Assembly: GCA_026709725.1 (NCBI GenBank)
Contig: JAPOSK010000418.1
Coordinates: forward strand, 1-9,319
Direction: 5' to 3'
From: Paracoccaceae bacterium
Lineage (GTDB): Bacteria > Pseudomonadota > Alphaproteobacteria > Rhodobacterales > Rhodobacteraceae
Length of the DNA: 9,319 nt
Shown here piece after piece: positions 1 through 7,188 of this stretch (its first letter is position 1; each line of letters begins with the position of its first letter). A program made the position numbers and the translations under genes. Under the pieces are notes generated by a model. The model was not told where the DNA came from and searched no databases. It saw nothing but the letters and a program-made list of their open reading frames with translations.

Positions 1-1446
1 CATGGCCTCCTTGGCTGAAGCGTACTCGCCATCGAAGTACTTGCCAAGCCTGACGGGGATGGTGTCATTTGCCAATTCTGCCCATTGCGGCAAGTCAGGT
101 TCTGACCCCATGTCATAGGCGATCGTATCCCGCACAACATTAAGATGGCGGGTTGTGCCGGCACCAACGCGGTTGTTCGCGATAATCCGCGGGTCATCAT
201 AGACACTCTTCCGGGTTGGGCCTGTGCCCCCCCCCAACGCCGTAATCAGGACCTGTGTGTCGTAGGATGTTGCCCACTGCATGAAGATCCATGCCGCATC
301 CGGACTCTTTGAGTTTCTTGAGACCGCAAGCGACGAACCTCCCTGATGACCAACGCCCGGGATTTCACCAAATCCACAATCAGCCGGAGCACGAAGTGAC
401 TTGGGCTGCGGACACCGTGCCGCTTCCATCAGCCCGGAGACCTTGGTGGCATCCGGATCATCAAAGTACGGGAAGAACTCTCCCCAACTCATCATTGAGG
501 CAGCAACACCCTGGGCTACGGATTGGCCCTGGCCATCCCAGGTCCATCCGGTCACACCCGGGGGCATTGTCGCATAGAGGCGATCCCAGTACTCCATTGC
601 CGCGAGACCATTCTCATCATGACCCGAGAACCTCTCGTCAGCTCCGAAGATTGATCCACCATGACCCCAGAGCCATGCCGTCCAGTCACACTCCAGCGAA
701 TAGTGGCCGGACTTCATCTGACCGGTGGCACCATAGACATCAGGTGCCATGGCATCCGTGATTGCCTTTGCCTGCTCATAGTACCGCTCAAGCGTGGCTG
801 GCGCCTCAAAGCCCATGTCATCCCAGATATCCCTGCGGTACTGCATGATGAAGATCGGAATGTCATACGGAACACCCACCCAACGTCCCTCATAATAGGC
901 GATGCCGTCAACGAGCGCCGTCAGGAAATCGTCAATGTTGTAATCCGGCATCGCCAGATCAGGCTTTTCGGCCAGCTGCTCGCGCGGGTCAAAGACATCA
1001 CGCGACACCGATGCTGCCCATGACTGATCAATATAGTACAGATCATAGGTCCCAAGCTGTGATGCGATATCAAGCGTGAGTTTTTGCAGGACCTGCTCAA
1101 GCGGCAACACCTCAATCTCGACAGTCATGCCGGATGCTTCCTCAAAATACTGCTTGAGCTGACTGTTGATCGCATTGGACGGCGGCGTTGACTCCGTCGC
1201 CAGCCGCAGCGTGGTTCCGGCAAACGGCTTCGACACATCCCTGACCCAGTCCAGGACATCAGCCGACGGCTGCAGTGCCATATCATCAGCAAAGGTCATG
1301 GACGGTCTCGCAAGGCCCGTTCCAAGCACCCCTGCACCCAAACCAAGTGCCGACGCATTCCGCAGGAAAGACCTGCGGCTCATCCGGCCATGGACATAAT
1401 CGTCCACAACCTTGGCGCGGTATAGTTTCTTATCAGCGTCGTTCAT
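1..1446 (-). CDS. Carbohydrate ABC transporter solute-binding protein (CUT1-type, Tat signal), C-terminus cut by window edge
   Basis: Periplasmic binding component that would capture a sugar or polyol and deliver it to the two permeases encoded just upstream. The frame is open for 482 codons from ATG 1446 to position 1, so the stop lies outside the window. The start is well supported: AAAGGAG at 1452-1458 sits 5 nt before the ATG. Residues 23-29 read SRRSFLR, a twin-arginine motif, followed by a hydrophobic stretch to about residue 45, so folded export by Tat is expected. The mature part has family-1 binding-protein traits: TLRLATESTPPSNAI near the N-terminus, a VGVPYDIPIFIMQYRRD segment, and a late DCGFGEIPGVGHQGGS block with AAWIFMQWA. 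A run of nine C on the plus strand (227-235) is in frame (LGGGTGPTRKS). Family membership is clear; the substrate cannot be named from sequence. Confidence 0.93.
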   Translation of the reverse strand, partial: MNDADKKLYRAKVVDDYVHGRMSRRSFLRNASALGLGAGVLGTGLARPSMTFADDMALQPSADVLDWVRDVSKPFAGTTLRLATESTPPSNAINSQLKQYFEEASGMTVEIEVLPLEQVLQKLTLDIASQLGTYDLYYIDQSWAASVSRDVFDPREQLAEKPDLAMPDYNIDDFLTALVDGIAYYEGRWVGVPYDIPIFIMQYRRDIWDDMGFEAPATLERYYEQAKAITDAMAPDVYGATGQMKSGHYSLECDWTAWLWGHGGSIFGADERFSGHDENGLAAMEYWDRLYATMPPGVTGWTWDGQGQSVAQGVAASMMSWGEFFPYFDDPDATKVSGLMEAARCPQPKSLRAPADCGFGEIPGVGHQGGSSLAVSRNSKSPDAAWIFMQWATSYDTQVLITALGGGTGPTRKSVYDDPRIIANNRVGAGTTRHLNVVRDTIAYDMGSEPDLPQWAELANDTIPVRLGKYFDGEYASAKEAM

Positions 1447-1482
1447 TGTCGCTCCTTTCATCGAAACCGGGCCGGAACGGCC

Positions 1483-2367
1483 CTATTGCTTGATCGATCC
1501 CAGCGTCAAACCCCGGACCAGATGTTTCTGGACCAGCAGAATGAACACAAAGGCCGGGACCACTGCTGCTGCACCGAGGGCTGCCATGCTTCCCCAGGCA
1601 GTTCCGGTCGACGTCACAAATGTGGAGGAGACGACCGGGACAGTCTTCAATCCGGTTTGGGTCAGAGTCAGGACAAACAGGAACTCTGTCCACGAAAAAA
1701 TAAAACACAATACGGCTGTCGCAGCCATGCCACCCTTGACCATCGGCAGGACAACACGGCGGAAGATCAGCCAACGCGAGGCTCCGTCAATCAGGGCACT
1801 TTCATCAATTTCCACGGGAATGTCATCAAAGAAACTTTTCATCAGCAGAACCGCAAGCGGCAGGTTCATGAGGGCATGGATCAGGATGATGCCGGTGAAG
1901 GTATCAAGCAGGGAGATCTCCTTGTATATGAAGAAGACCGGGATGGCGACTGCGACCGGTGGCATCATGCGCGTGGAGAGAATCCAGGCCACAAAATGAT
2001 GACGCCCGCGGAACGTCATGCGGCTCAGGGCATAGGATGCCAGCGTGGAAATCGCTATGGCCAGTGCTGTCGAGAGAACCGCGACCACAATCGAATCCCA
2101 GAGGCGGGGTGCCATGCGCCAGTTGCCACCTCCCGGCAATACCTCACGCTGCTCACCAAACCCATACCCAAAGGAGATGCCGAACACCTCTTCAAAATTG
2201 CGGAGTGTGGGTTCAAACGACCAGACATGGGGTGGCCAGTTGAAGATTTCCGACCCGTCCTTGAAGGCGATCGTCAGCCAGTAATAGAGCGGGAAGGCAA
2301 ACAGTGCGACAACCGCCCATCCAACGACAGTCCGGAGCGTCCGAGAAAATCGGGATTGCGCAACCAT
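1483..2367 (-). CDS. Carbohydrate ABC transporter permease, MalG/UgpE-type
   Basis: Inner-membrane subunit that pairs with the permease encoded 7 nt upstream to form the importer channel. The 294-residue length is normal for this type. There is an N-terminal membrane segment at about 14-34 (GWAVVALFAFPLYYWLTIAF), then an extended periplasmic loop to about residue 90, then a five-helix core. The EAA loop that docks on the ATPase is at about 187-206 (IDESALIDGASRWLIFRRV), with ESA in place of the usual EAA. The TRMMPPVAVAIPVF segment before it is typical of the MalG-like partner. The ATG start at 2367 lies 7 nt after the TGA of the first permease, so translation is probably coupled; no strong Shine-Dalgarno is visible. 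It ends 36 nt before the binding-protein gene. The ATPase is absent from the window and presumably lies beyond position 1 or elsewhere. Confidence 0.94.
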   Translation of the reverse strand: MVAQSRFSRTLRTVVGWAVVALFAFPLYYWLTIAFKDGSEIFNWPPHVWSFEPTLRNFEEVFGISFGYGFGEQREVLPGGGNWRMAPRLWDSIVVAVLSTALAIAISTLASYALSRMTFRGRHHFVAWILSTRMMPPVAVAIPVFFIYKEISLLDTFTGIILIHALMNLPLAVLLMKSFFDDIPVEIDESALIDGASRWLIFRRVVLPMVKGGMAATAVLCFIFSWTEFLFVLTLTQTGLKTVPVVSSTFVTSTGTAWGSMAALGAAAVVPAFVFILLVQKHLVRGLTLGSIKQ

Positions 2368-2374
2368 GCCCAGT

Positions 2375-3277
2375 TCACCAGCGCACTCTGGTCACGGCAA
2401 TGAAGGCATTGGCGATGACCAGTATGATGACCAGGGTAAACAGGGAGAGTGTTGCTCCGTAACCCCATTTGATGAAACTGAAGGTCTGTTGCCAGGAGTA
2501 GAGCGACAGTGTGTATGTTGATGTCCCGGGGCCACCACTCGTCATGACAAAAACATAGTCGAACATCCGAAAGATGTCGATCCCGCGAATCAGCACCGCC
2601 ACAGCGATCACCTTGCTCATGAGCGGCAGGGTGATCCTGCGAAATGTCATGAAGGTCGAAGCGCCATCAAGCATGGCCGCCTCATAGGGTTCCGCGGGGA
2701 GGGATCGCAACCCGGCCAGAAAAATCAGAAACATGAATGGCGTCCACTGCCAGATGTCAGCCAGCATGACACCCCAGAGAGCCGTGGAGCTGGTGGCCAG
2801 GATGGGGACTGATTTGTCAAGAATCCCAAGCACATCAAGAACGTATGTCAGAACTCCAAATTCGGGGTCCTGGATCAGGAGATACATCATTCCGACAATA
2901 GCGGGCGGAATCACCAGTGTCAGGGTCAACACGACACGCAAAAGGCCAAAGCCGAATTCTTCTGCATCAAGCAGGAGGGCAAGCCCCATGCCGAGGACCA
3001 GTTCGACGGAAAGCACAATGATGAAATAGAACATCGTTGTCCACAGGGCTTCCCACATGCGGCTGTCCGCAAAGAGCATCTGCCAATTTTGCCACCCCAC
3101 GAAAACAAGCTGGCGCTTGAAGGGCGCGTACTCATGAAAGCTGAGCCAGATGTTGTAGATCACAGGAATGATTGTGAATGCCACAAGCATGGCAACCAGA
3201 GGGAGAATCCAAATCAGAGGACGATCAGTTGACAAGACCCCGATCTTCAAAGTGCCTCCCCCATTCGCATTGAACAT
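2375..3277 (-). CDS. Carbohydrate ABC transporter permease, MalF/UgpA-type
   Basis: First gene of the importer operon, an inner-membrane channel subunit of 300 residues from ATG 3277. The first membrane segment is at about 21-44 (LIWILPLVAMLVAFTIIPVI), followed by a loop and a five-helix core. The EAA loop is at 196-215 (EPYEAAMLDGASTFMTFRRI), and the late motif MTSGGPGTSTYTLSLY is typical of MalF/UgpA partners. The start is uncertain. The ATG at 3277 lacks a Shine-Dalgarno and sits about 4 nt after the predicted transcription start, so it would be nearly leaderless. A TTG at 3250 (codon 10) is preceded by GGGGGAGG at 3255-3262 with a 4-nt spacer, and would give a 291-residue protein starting KIGVL-like after fMet. 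Both forms keep all membrane segments. Family call firm, start not. Confidence 0.93.
   Translation of the reverse strand: MFNANGGGTLKIGVLSTDRPLIWILPLVAMLVAFTIIPVIYNIWLSFHEYAPFKRQLVFVGWQNWQMLFADSRMWEALWTTMFYFIIVLSVELVLGMGLALLLDAEEFGFGLLRVVLTLTLVIPPAIVGMMYLLIQDPEFGVLTYVLDVLGILDKSVPILATSSTALWGVMLADIWQWTPFMFLIFLAGLRSLPAEPYEAAMLDGASTFMTFRRITLPLMSKVIAVAVLIRGIDIFRMFDYVFVMTSGGPGTSTYTLSLYSWQQTFSFIKWGYGATLSLFTLVIILVIANAFIAVTRVRW
3255..3262 (-). promoter_or_regulatory. Shine-Dalgarno-like site favouring a TTG start at 3250
   Basis: On the minus strand this reads GGGGGAGG, 4 nt before an in-frame TTG (3250-3248) of the MalF-type permease. It lies inside the reading frame that starts at ATG 3277, which has no such site. 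Together with the predicted promoter it supports a TTG start with a leader of about 30 nt. The 4-nt spacing is somewhat short. Confidence 0.4.
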
Positions 3278-3287
3278 GCCTGACTAG

Positions 3288-3316
3288 AGTATCGCACGAT
3301 CTTCCCATCAACGCAA
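3288..3316 (-). promoter_or_regulatory. Sigma70-type promoter of the ABC importer operon
   Basis: On the minus strand, TTGCGT (3316-3311) and GATACT (3293-3288) are separated by exactly 17 nt. The -35 box keeps TTG and the -10 box matches TATAAT at four of six positions. Transcription would start near 3281, about 30 nt before the TTG codon at 3250 and only about 4 nt before the ATG at 3277. It is the only convincing promoter in the 201-bp gap between mutY and the permease gene. Confidence 0.5.
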
Positions 3317-3324
3317 CATTTTTC

Positions 3325-3338
3325 TGACACCGGTTGCA
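3325..3338. promoter_or_regulatory. Possible LacI-family operator
   Basis: TGACACCGGTTGCA is a partial palindrome: 10 of 14 positions are symmetric, with a perfect ACCGGT core and TG...CA ends. This resembles the TGNNANCGNTNNCA pattern of LacI-family sugar regulators, which often control CUT1 importers. It lies 8 nt upstream of the predicted -35 box, roughly -44 to -57 from the predicted start, so it could serve activation or upstream repression. No regulator gene is in the window. Confidence 0.38.
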
Positions 3339-3478
3339 TTTGTTAACTTTCACGTCATGGGCCGGACGCAACCCGCCTCTTTTCCGTGCACATCCTGCCA
3401 CCGGGCGAACAGCCAGTACGCCGGAAGACTTTCTCCCTGCACGAAGCATGCATGAACGATTTCCACATGCAGTGGGTG

Positions 3479-4543
3479 CTAACCCATCATCGCAATCTGT
3501 TTTTCTGCCGCCCGAAAAGCCTTTCGCATGAGGACAGGGAGGGCGTTCGGGTTGAAGCGTTCAGCGGGGACAAATGCACCGCGCGCTGGTGTGCAGCCAC
3601 TGGCAAGCAGTGCGGTCCGCACCTCGATCTCGGCTCTGAAATGCGTGAAACCGTGATGAACTGCTGTCCCAACCGTGCGCCAGTCGCCATCACACGGCGG
3701 CCCGCCGGGTGGACTTCGGTCCCAGATGCACCCGGGCCAGCCATAGAGGCCCCCCAAAAGCCCGTTCCCCGGTCGTTTTTCCAACAACCAGGCTCCATCT
3801 TCACGGCAACCGACATAGAGAATGCCCTTGCGCAGAGGGATCCCGGGTCGCTTTTTCCTGACGGGGAATTCGGATTGTCTGCCAAGTGCATGGGCCTCGC
3901 AGAATGGGACGCAGGGACACAGTGCACATTGCGGCGTCACCGGTCGACAGATCATGGCGCCAAGATCCATGAGAGCCTGAACAACATCTCCCGATCGTAT
4001 GGGCGAGACCAGAGATTCGGCATGCCGGCGAAGGTCTTTCCTGGCGGTCGGGAGGGGCGTTTCCACGGCAAAGAGGCGCGCCAGTACGCGCTCGATGTTG
4101 CCATCAATCGCAATCACCGGATAATCATGGGCGATCGCTGCGATTGCGGCAGCAGTATAGTCACCAATGCCCGGAAGCTGTTTGAGTGCCGATGGGTGCT
4201 CCGGGAACACGCCTCCATAATCCTTGACGAGAATCCTGGCACATCTGTGCAGGTTCCGGGCCCGCGTGTAGTAGCCAAGACCTGCCCAGGCCGCCAGAAC
4301 ATCGGCTTCATCAGCGTCGGCAAGTGCATCGACCGTTGGCCAGGTCTGCAGGAATTTTACGAAGTAGCGTTCAACAACTGTCACTGTCGTCTGCTGCAGC
4401 ATGATCTCGGAGAGCCAGACCCTGTAGGGGTCTGGACGGATGTTTGTGCCTGGACGATATCGCCATGAAAGGTCACGACCATGGCTGTCATACCAGGACA
4501 GGAGCCGGAGATGAATCTCCGGGATCACCTCAGAGGATGGCAT
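3479..4543 (-). CDS. mutY: A/G-specific adenine glycosylase MutY
   Basis: DNA repair glycosylase that removes adenine mispaired with 8-oxoguanine. From ATG 4543 it is 354 residues, the usual size; the same frame is open further upstream to 4831, but that part is antisense to the esterase and unlike MutY. Catalytic Glu46 lies in SEIMLQQT, followed by AGLGYYTRARNLH at 87-99. The helix-hairpin-helix is LPGIGDYTAAA at 123-133, with catalytic Asp147 in AIDGNIERVLARL. The [4Fe-4S] cysteines are 199, 206, 209 and 215 (C-X6-C-X2-C-X5-C). The C-terminal MutT-like domain runs from about 239, with LLGGLYGWPG at 262-271 and HHGFTHFRAEIEV at 296-308 for 8-oxoG recognition. The start overlaps the esterase end by 14 nt, so the two genes are probably co-transcribed and coupled. 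All key residues are present, so it should be active. Confidence 0.95.
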   Translation of the reverse strand: MPSSEVIPEIHLRLLSWYDSHGRDLSWRYRPGTNIRPDPYRVWLSEIMLQQTTVTVVERYFVKFLQTWPTVDALADADEADVLAAWAGLGYYTRARNLHRCARILVKDYGGVFPEHPSALKQLPGIGDYTAAAIAAIAHDYPVIAIDGNIERVLARLFAVETPLPTARKDLRRHAESLVSPIRSGDVVQALMDLGAMICRPVTPQCALCPCVPFCEAHALGRQSEFPVRKKRPGIPLRKGILYVGCREDGAWLLEKRPGNGLLGGLYGWPGCIWDRSPPGGPPCDGDWRTVGTAVHHGFTHFRAEIEVRTALLASGCTPARGAFVPAERFNPNALPVLMRKAFRAAEKQIAMMG

Positions 4544-5420
4544 CAACAAACTGCCCGACCTCCCGAACAGCCCGATCGGCCTCCGGCATTGTCCCGGCAA
4601 AAAAGTGAAATGCGTGCAGCATGCCCGGGAAATGCTTGTGCTGGATTGATGATGCATCAGGCCATCCATCAACAAGACGGGCGGCATCCTCTCGCAGGAG
4701 ATCCATTTCGACTGAGTGCACCAGGGTGGGCGGAAGACCATCAAACCTGTTCCAAAGCGGTGATGCATCTGGACTCCGGACATCCCGACCGTTGAGATAG
4801 AGTTCAGCGCAGCAGCGCAGATTCTCGACAATCAGCATCGGGTCGTCAATCGCACCGGCCCCAAGCTCGGGACCGGAGAGCGAGAGATCAAGCCACGGCG
4901 ACAGAAGGACCACGGAATCGGGCAAGACCTCACCACCATCGCGAAGACTGCAGACACTTGACAGTGCCAGACCGCCCCCGGCACTGTCGCCGATAAGGAC
5001 CAGCCTGTCGACGCCAGCGGCACGGCGGGCCCGGATCAATTCACTGCACTGATCGCGGGCAGCCGGAAATGGAGACTCTGGAGCCAGTGCATAATCCGGG
5101 ACCAGAACCTCATCTGCAATGGCATTGGCAAGATGCCCGGCAAGTCGATGATGCGTCCAGGACGACATCATGCAAAAGGCTCCGCCATGCAGGTAGATCG
5201 TCTCACAACGGAATCGGGGACGGGCCGGTGTCATGCGCAGACATGCAACATCGGCAATCATCTCTTCCCGAATGACAATACGTGAGGGAATGTCGGCCAT
5301 CTCGTAGGCTCTGGCATTGACGTCACGCTCCGTGTACAAATTGAACGCCGCGGGTTTCTCCCGGGAGCGAAACATCTCCTCAATCTCCCGCGCACGATCA
5401 GACTGGGTTGTCCCGGTCAT
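4530..5420 (-). CDS. Alpha/beta hydrolase, hormone-sensitive-lipase-family esterase
   Basis: Likely cytoplasmic carboxylesterase acting on short-chain esters; the substrate is unknown. From ATG 5420 it has 296 residues, typical for this family. The oxyanion-hole motif YLHGGAF is at 76-82. The nucleophile elbow GDSAGG is at 144-149 with Ser146. VPDYALAPESPFPAA at 107-121 is the usual family stretch before the elbow. The acid is probably Asp240 (EMDLLRED) and the base His269 (MLHAFHFF). No signal peptide is seen. The frame is open to an earlier ATG at 5579, but residues encoded there look unlike the family. Start 5420 has AGGA right against it and GGAGGTGG about 11 nt upstream, both imperfectly spaced. 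The TGA at 4532-4530 overlaps the mutY start. Confidence 0.9.
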   Translation of the reverse strand: MTGTTQSDRAREIEEMFRSREKPAAFNLYTERDVNARAYEMADIPSRIVIREEMIADVACLRMTPARPRFRCETIYLHGGAFCMMSSWTHHRLAGHLANAIADEVLVPDYALAPESPFPAARDQCSELIRARRAAGVDRLVLIGDSAGGGLALSSVCSLRDGGEVLPDSVVLLSPWLDLSLSGPELGAGAIDDPMLIVENLRCCAELYLNGRDVRSPDASPLWNRFDGLPPTLVHSVEMDLLREDAARLVDGWPDASSIQHKHFPGMLHAFHFFAGTMPEADRAVREVGQFVDAIL

Positions 5421-5523
5421 TCCTGATCTTTCCACCTCCGCATTTCGAATGATGCCGTCACGACCCGAATCGTGAGAGGAAAGAGTGCCGTCAGCATGAA
5501 ACTGCGTTGACACCCCTGTCCGA

Positions 5524-5607
5524 TCATTGATCCCCAAAAATATCATAGGCCCCGGCAAGGCCAAAGAACAGGACCGCAAGGGTAAAGAATTCTCTCCCCT
5601 CTGTCAT
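5524..5607 (-). CDS. Possible 27-residue single-pass membrane peptide
   Basis: A short frame from ATG 5607 to TGA at 5526-5524 encodes a peptide starting MTEGREFF, with a hydrophobic core (TLAVLFFGLAGAY) and ending YDIFGDQ. Composition is that of a small membrane protein: charged N-terminus, 13-14 apolar residues, acidic end. It lies 103 nt upstream of the esterase start in the same direction, so it could be a leader gene of that operon. The ribosome site is weak (GAAGAAAAC before the ATG). It is not recognised, and frames this short also occur by chance. Confidence 0.25.
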   Translation of the reverse strand: MTEGREFFTLAVLFFGLAGAYDIFGDQ

Positions 5608-6214
5608 GTTTTCTTCAGATTCTGCAGAATCACCATAAGAGAACTGGCATCAGTGTTTTGGCTCCTCACGTCAACATTTTGACATCGGCACGACCTCATA
5701 ATCGCAACAACAGGCATGGTTCCAAATGAAGGCGTCTACTTCCCTGAGTCTCCCTGCAACCCAGGTTTCCCCACAACATATGAACTGCCCGACAGGAGAT
5801 GCCCAATGCAGGATTCTCGATGAAGGCACATGCCCCGGCATTCAGTGGCACGATTATTGATCTCGACAGTCCCAACGAACCGGTTCATCAAGTTTCCGCA
5901 GCGATCTCATTCTGACCCGCCCGGCACTGATGCAGAATACAGGTCAAGTCCTGAAAATAGCCATTATCACACCTTTCACATGGCCCATGATACAGCATGA
6001 ATGGCATCTTGGACAGAGGTCCATGAGGGCGGATGTCTTGAGAGTATGGTGTTCAGGAATTGTCGCCGCACGTGAACCCCTTGGAGGCTGTTGTGTTCTG
6101 GCATCATGTGACCACCGATCAGCACCAAATCAGAGGGCACCGTCCTACATCTTGGGTGAATTATATCCGGTTGGGTCGTGCGGACATCTCTATAATTGGT
6201 ACTGATACAATAAG
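5608..6214. other. 607-bp stretch without a recognisable gene
   Basis: This separates the esterase operon from the decayed accessory genes. Apart from the palindrome at 5618-5631, no gene, RNA gene or clear terminator is seen. Two plus-strand frames exist: 5799-5915 (38 residues, its ATG abutting an AGGAG) and 5930-6205 (91 residues, cysteine- and histidine-rich, no ribosome site). Neither resembles a known protein. A minus-strand frame of 43 residues starts near 6107. The stretch may be eroded sequence at the edge of the island. Confidence 0.4.
5618..5631. repeat. Perfect 14-bp palindrome, possible operator
   Basis: GATTCTGCAGAATC equals its own reverse complement over 14 bp. It lies 10 bp upstream of the small frame at 5607 and about 200 bp upstream of the esterase start. 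A dimeric regulator site for the esterase-mutY operon is possible; no regulator gene is nearby and there is no T-run to suggest a terminator. Confidence 0.4.
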
Positions 6215-7188
6215 TCAGCCATGATGCACATGGGGCAGGATCAAGAGAGGCTGATCCTGTTCGGCCATGGCAGTATCAAGATAGTCACGACCGCTGATTC
6301 CCTGTATCTGCAACTGTTCACACAACATCAGAGTTGACAAAAACCGCCTCCGGGTTTCAGCAGCATCTCCGGCAATCCGCTGTGCGGTTTCTGCCTCGAA
6401 TCCGAACTGGGACTGCATGACATCCCGCGGCATGAGTAATGCCAATCGCTCAAGCTTTTCGATCTGCATGCGGGCACGATGACATCATAAAGCCTTCGTA
6501 TCGTCGAGCATAAGAAGAGCCTTGGATTGCACCGATCCACACATGGCAAGACCACGCAATAGGGTTTCAAGCCATAGAGCATCCAGCCCCCCATCTTGCG
6601 GAGATCCATGATCCGTTCGTTTATCCTATTAAAGCACAGAGGCATTTCTTCCTCTGCACTGCGAAGAACTGGGGACGAATCCTGTCGTAACGAGGCCTCA
6701 TCAAGACGCTCAAGATGCGTTTCAATCCCAACCAGAATATCAATCAATGTGTTCAGTCTGAGATCTGTCGGAATACGATCTACCTTCTCTTCGATCGTGG
6801 CAAGATCAGTCTTAAGGCCCCGCAGACGGTTCAGAATCATTGCTGTGCTTGCAACAGTGACGCCAATTCCAACAATGGACGACACCAATGTCGCCAGCTG
6901 CAAAGTCTGCAAGCTGCCCATCATGCCCTGCATGATATCCAGGCGGGATTTGATCTGTTCATTCTGCACGATGCCATAGATCCCGCTCGTCGAATTAAGC
7001 ATGCCCAGAGGACTGAGGCGACCGGCATTACTGATGAGTGCGTTCAGCGCGCCGGTCTCCTGCACATGTGCGACAACACGCCCCGTACCAGCATCGTGCA
7101 GCATGGCTCCGATGCGCCTGATGTCCCCAGTTGCCACACCGGCAGCAAATTTATCAGGGATCTCAAACGGAATATTTGAAAAGATCAT
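6215..7188 (-). pseudogene. Gene A: unknown membrane-associated coiled-coil protein, broken by frame change and stop
   Basis: Starts at ATG 7188, with AAGGA 5 nt upstream and an ATGA overlap with the end of gene B. The first frame gives about 198 sensible residues: an N-terminal block with GDIRRIGAMLHDAGTGRVVAHVQE at 21-44, a hydrophobic segment at 97-118 (TLVSSIVGIGVTVASTAMIL), and a charged coiled-coil-like part at 121-165 with TIEEKVDRIP. At a run of six G (6592-6587, minus strand) the sensible frame moves to another phase: DGGLDALWLETLLRGLAM and on to DDTKAL, then an in-frame TGA at 6487-6485. The same phase then continues from about 6469 (MQIEKLERLALLMP) to a TGA at 6217-6215. One extra G would rejoin the first two parts; the TGA would still cut the protein near 235 of about 322 residues. 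The unbroken nonsense extension of the first frame to 6328 is a shadow. Family not recognised; function unknown. Confidence 0.7.

Noticed and set aside
227..235. Run of nine C suspected of shifting the binding-protein frame
   Set aside because: Sensible family sequence continues in the same frame on both sides (LGGGTGPTRKS).
1486..2403. Plus-strand open frame of 305 codons
   Set aside because: Antisense shadow of the MalG-type permease; glutamine/histidine/arginine-rich composition and no motif.
3386..4468. Plus-strand open frame of 360 codons
   Set aside because: Antisense shadow of mutY, whose catalytic and iron-sulfur residues are all on the other strand.
4544..4831. N-terminal extension of the mutY frame by 96 codons
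   Set aside because: It overlaps the esterase coding sequence out of frame and is unlike any MutY; the protein from 4543 has the normal length.
5421..5579. N-terminal extension of the esterase frame by 53 codons
   Set aside because: The added part is unlike the family, and start 5420 gives the usual size and a purine-rich leader.
5799..5915. Plus-strand frame of 38 codons with AGGAG touching the ATG
   Set aside because: Spacing is wrong for the first ATG, and nothing recognisable; a second ATG at 5820 has AGGA 6 nt away but the frame is only 31 codons.
6191..6196. Perfect TATAAT on the plus strand
   Set aside because: No -35 box at a proper distance and no plus-strand gene follows.
5930..6205. 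Plus-strand frame of 91 codons
   Set aside because: No ribosome site, no recognised motif, odd Cys/His/Trp-rich composition; most likely chance.
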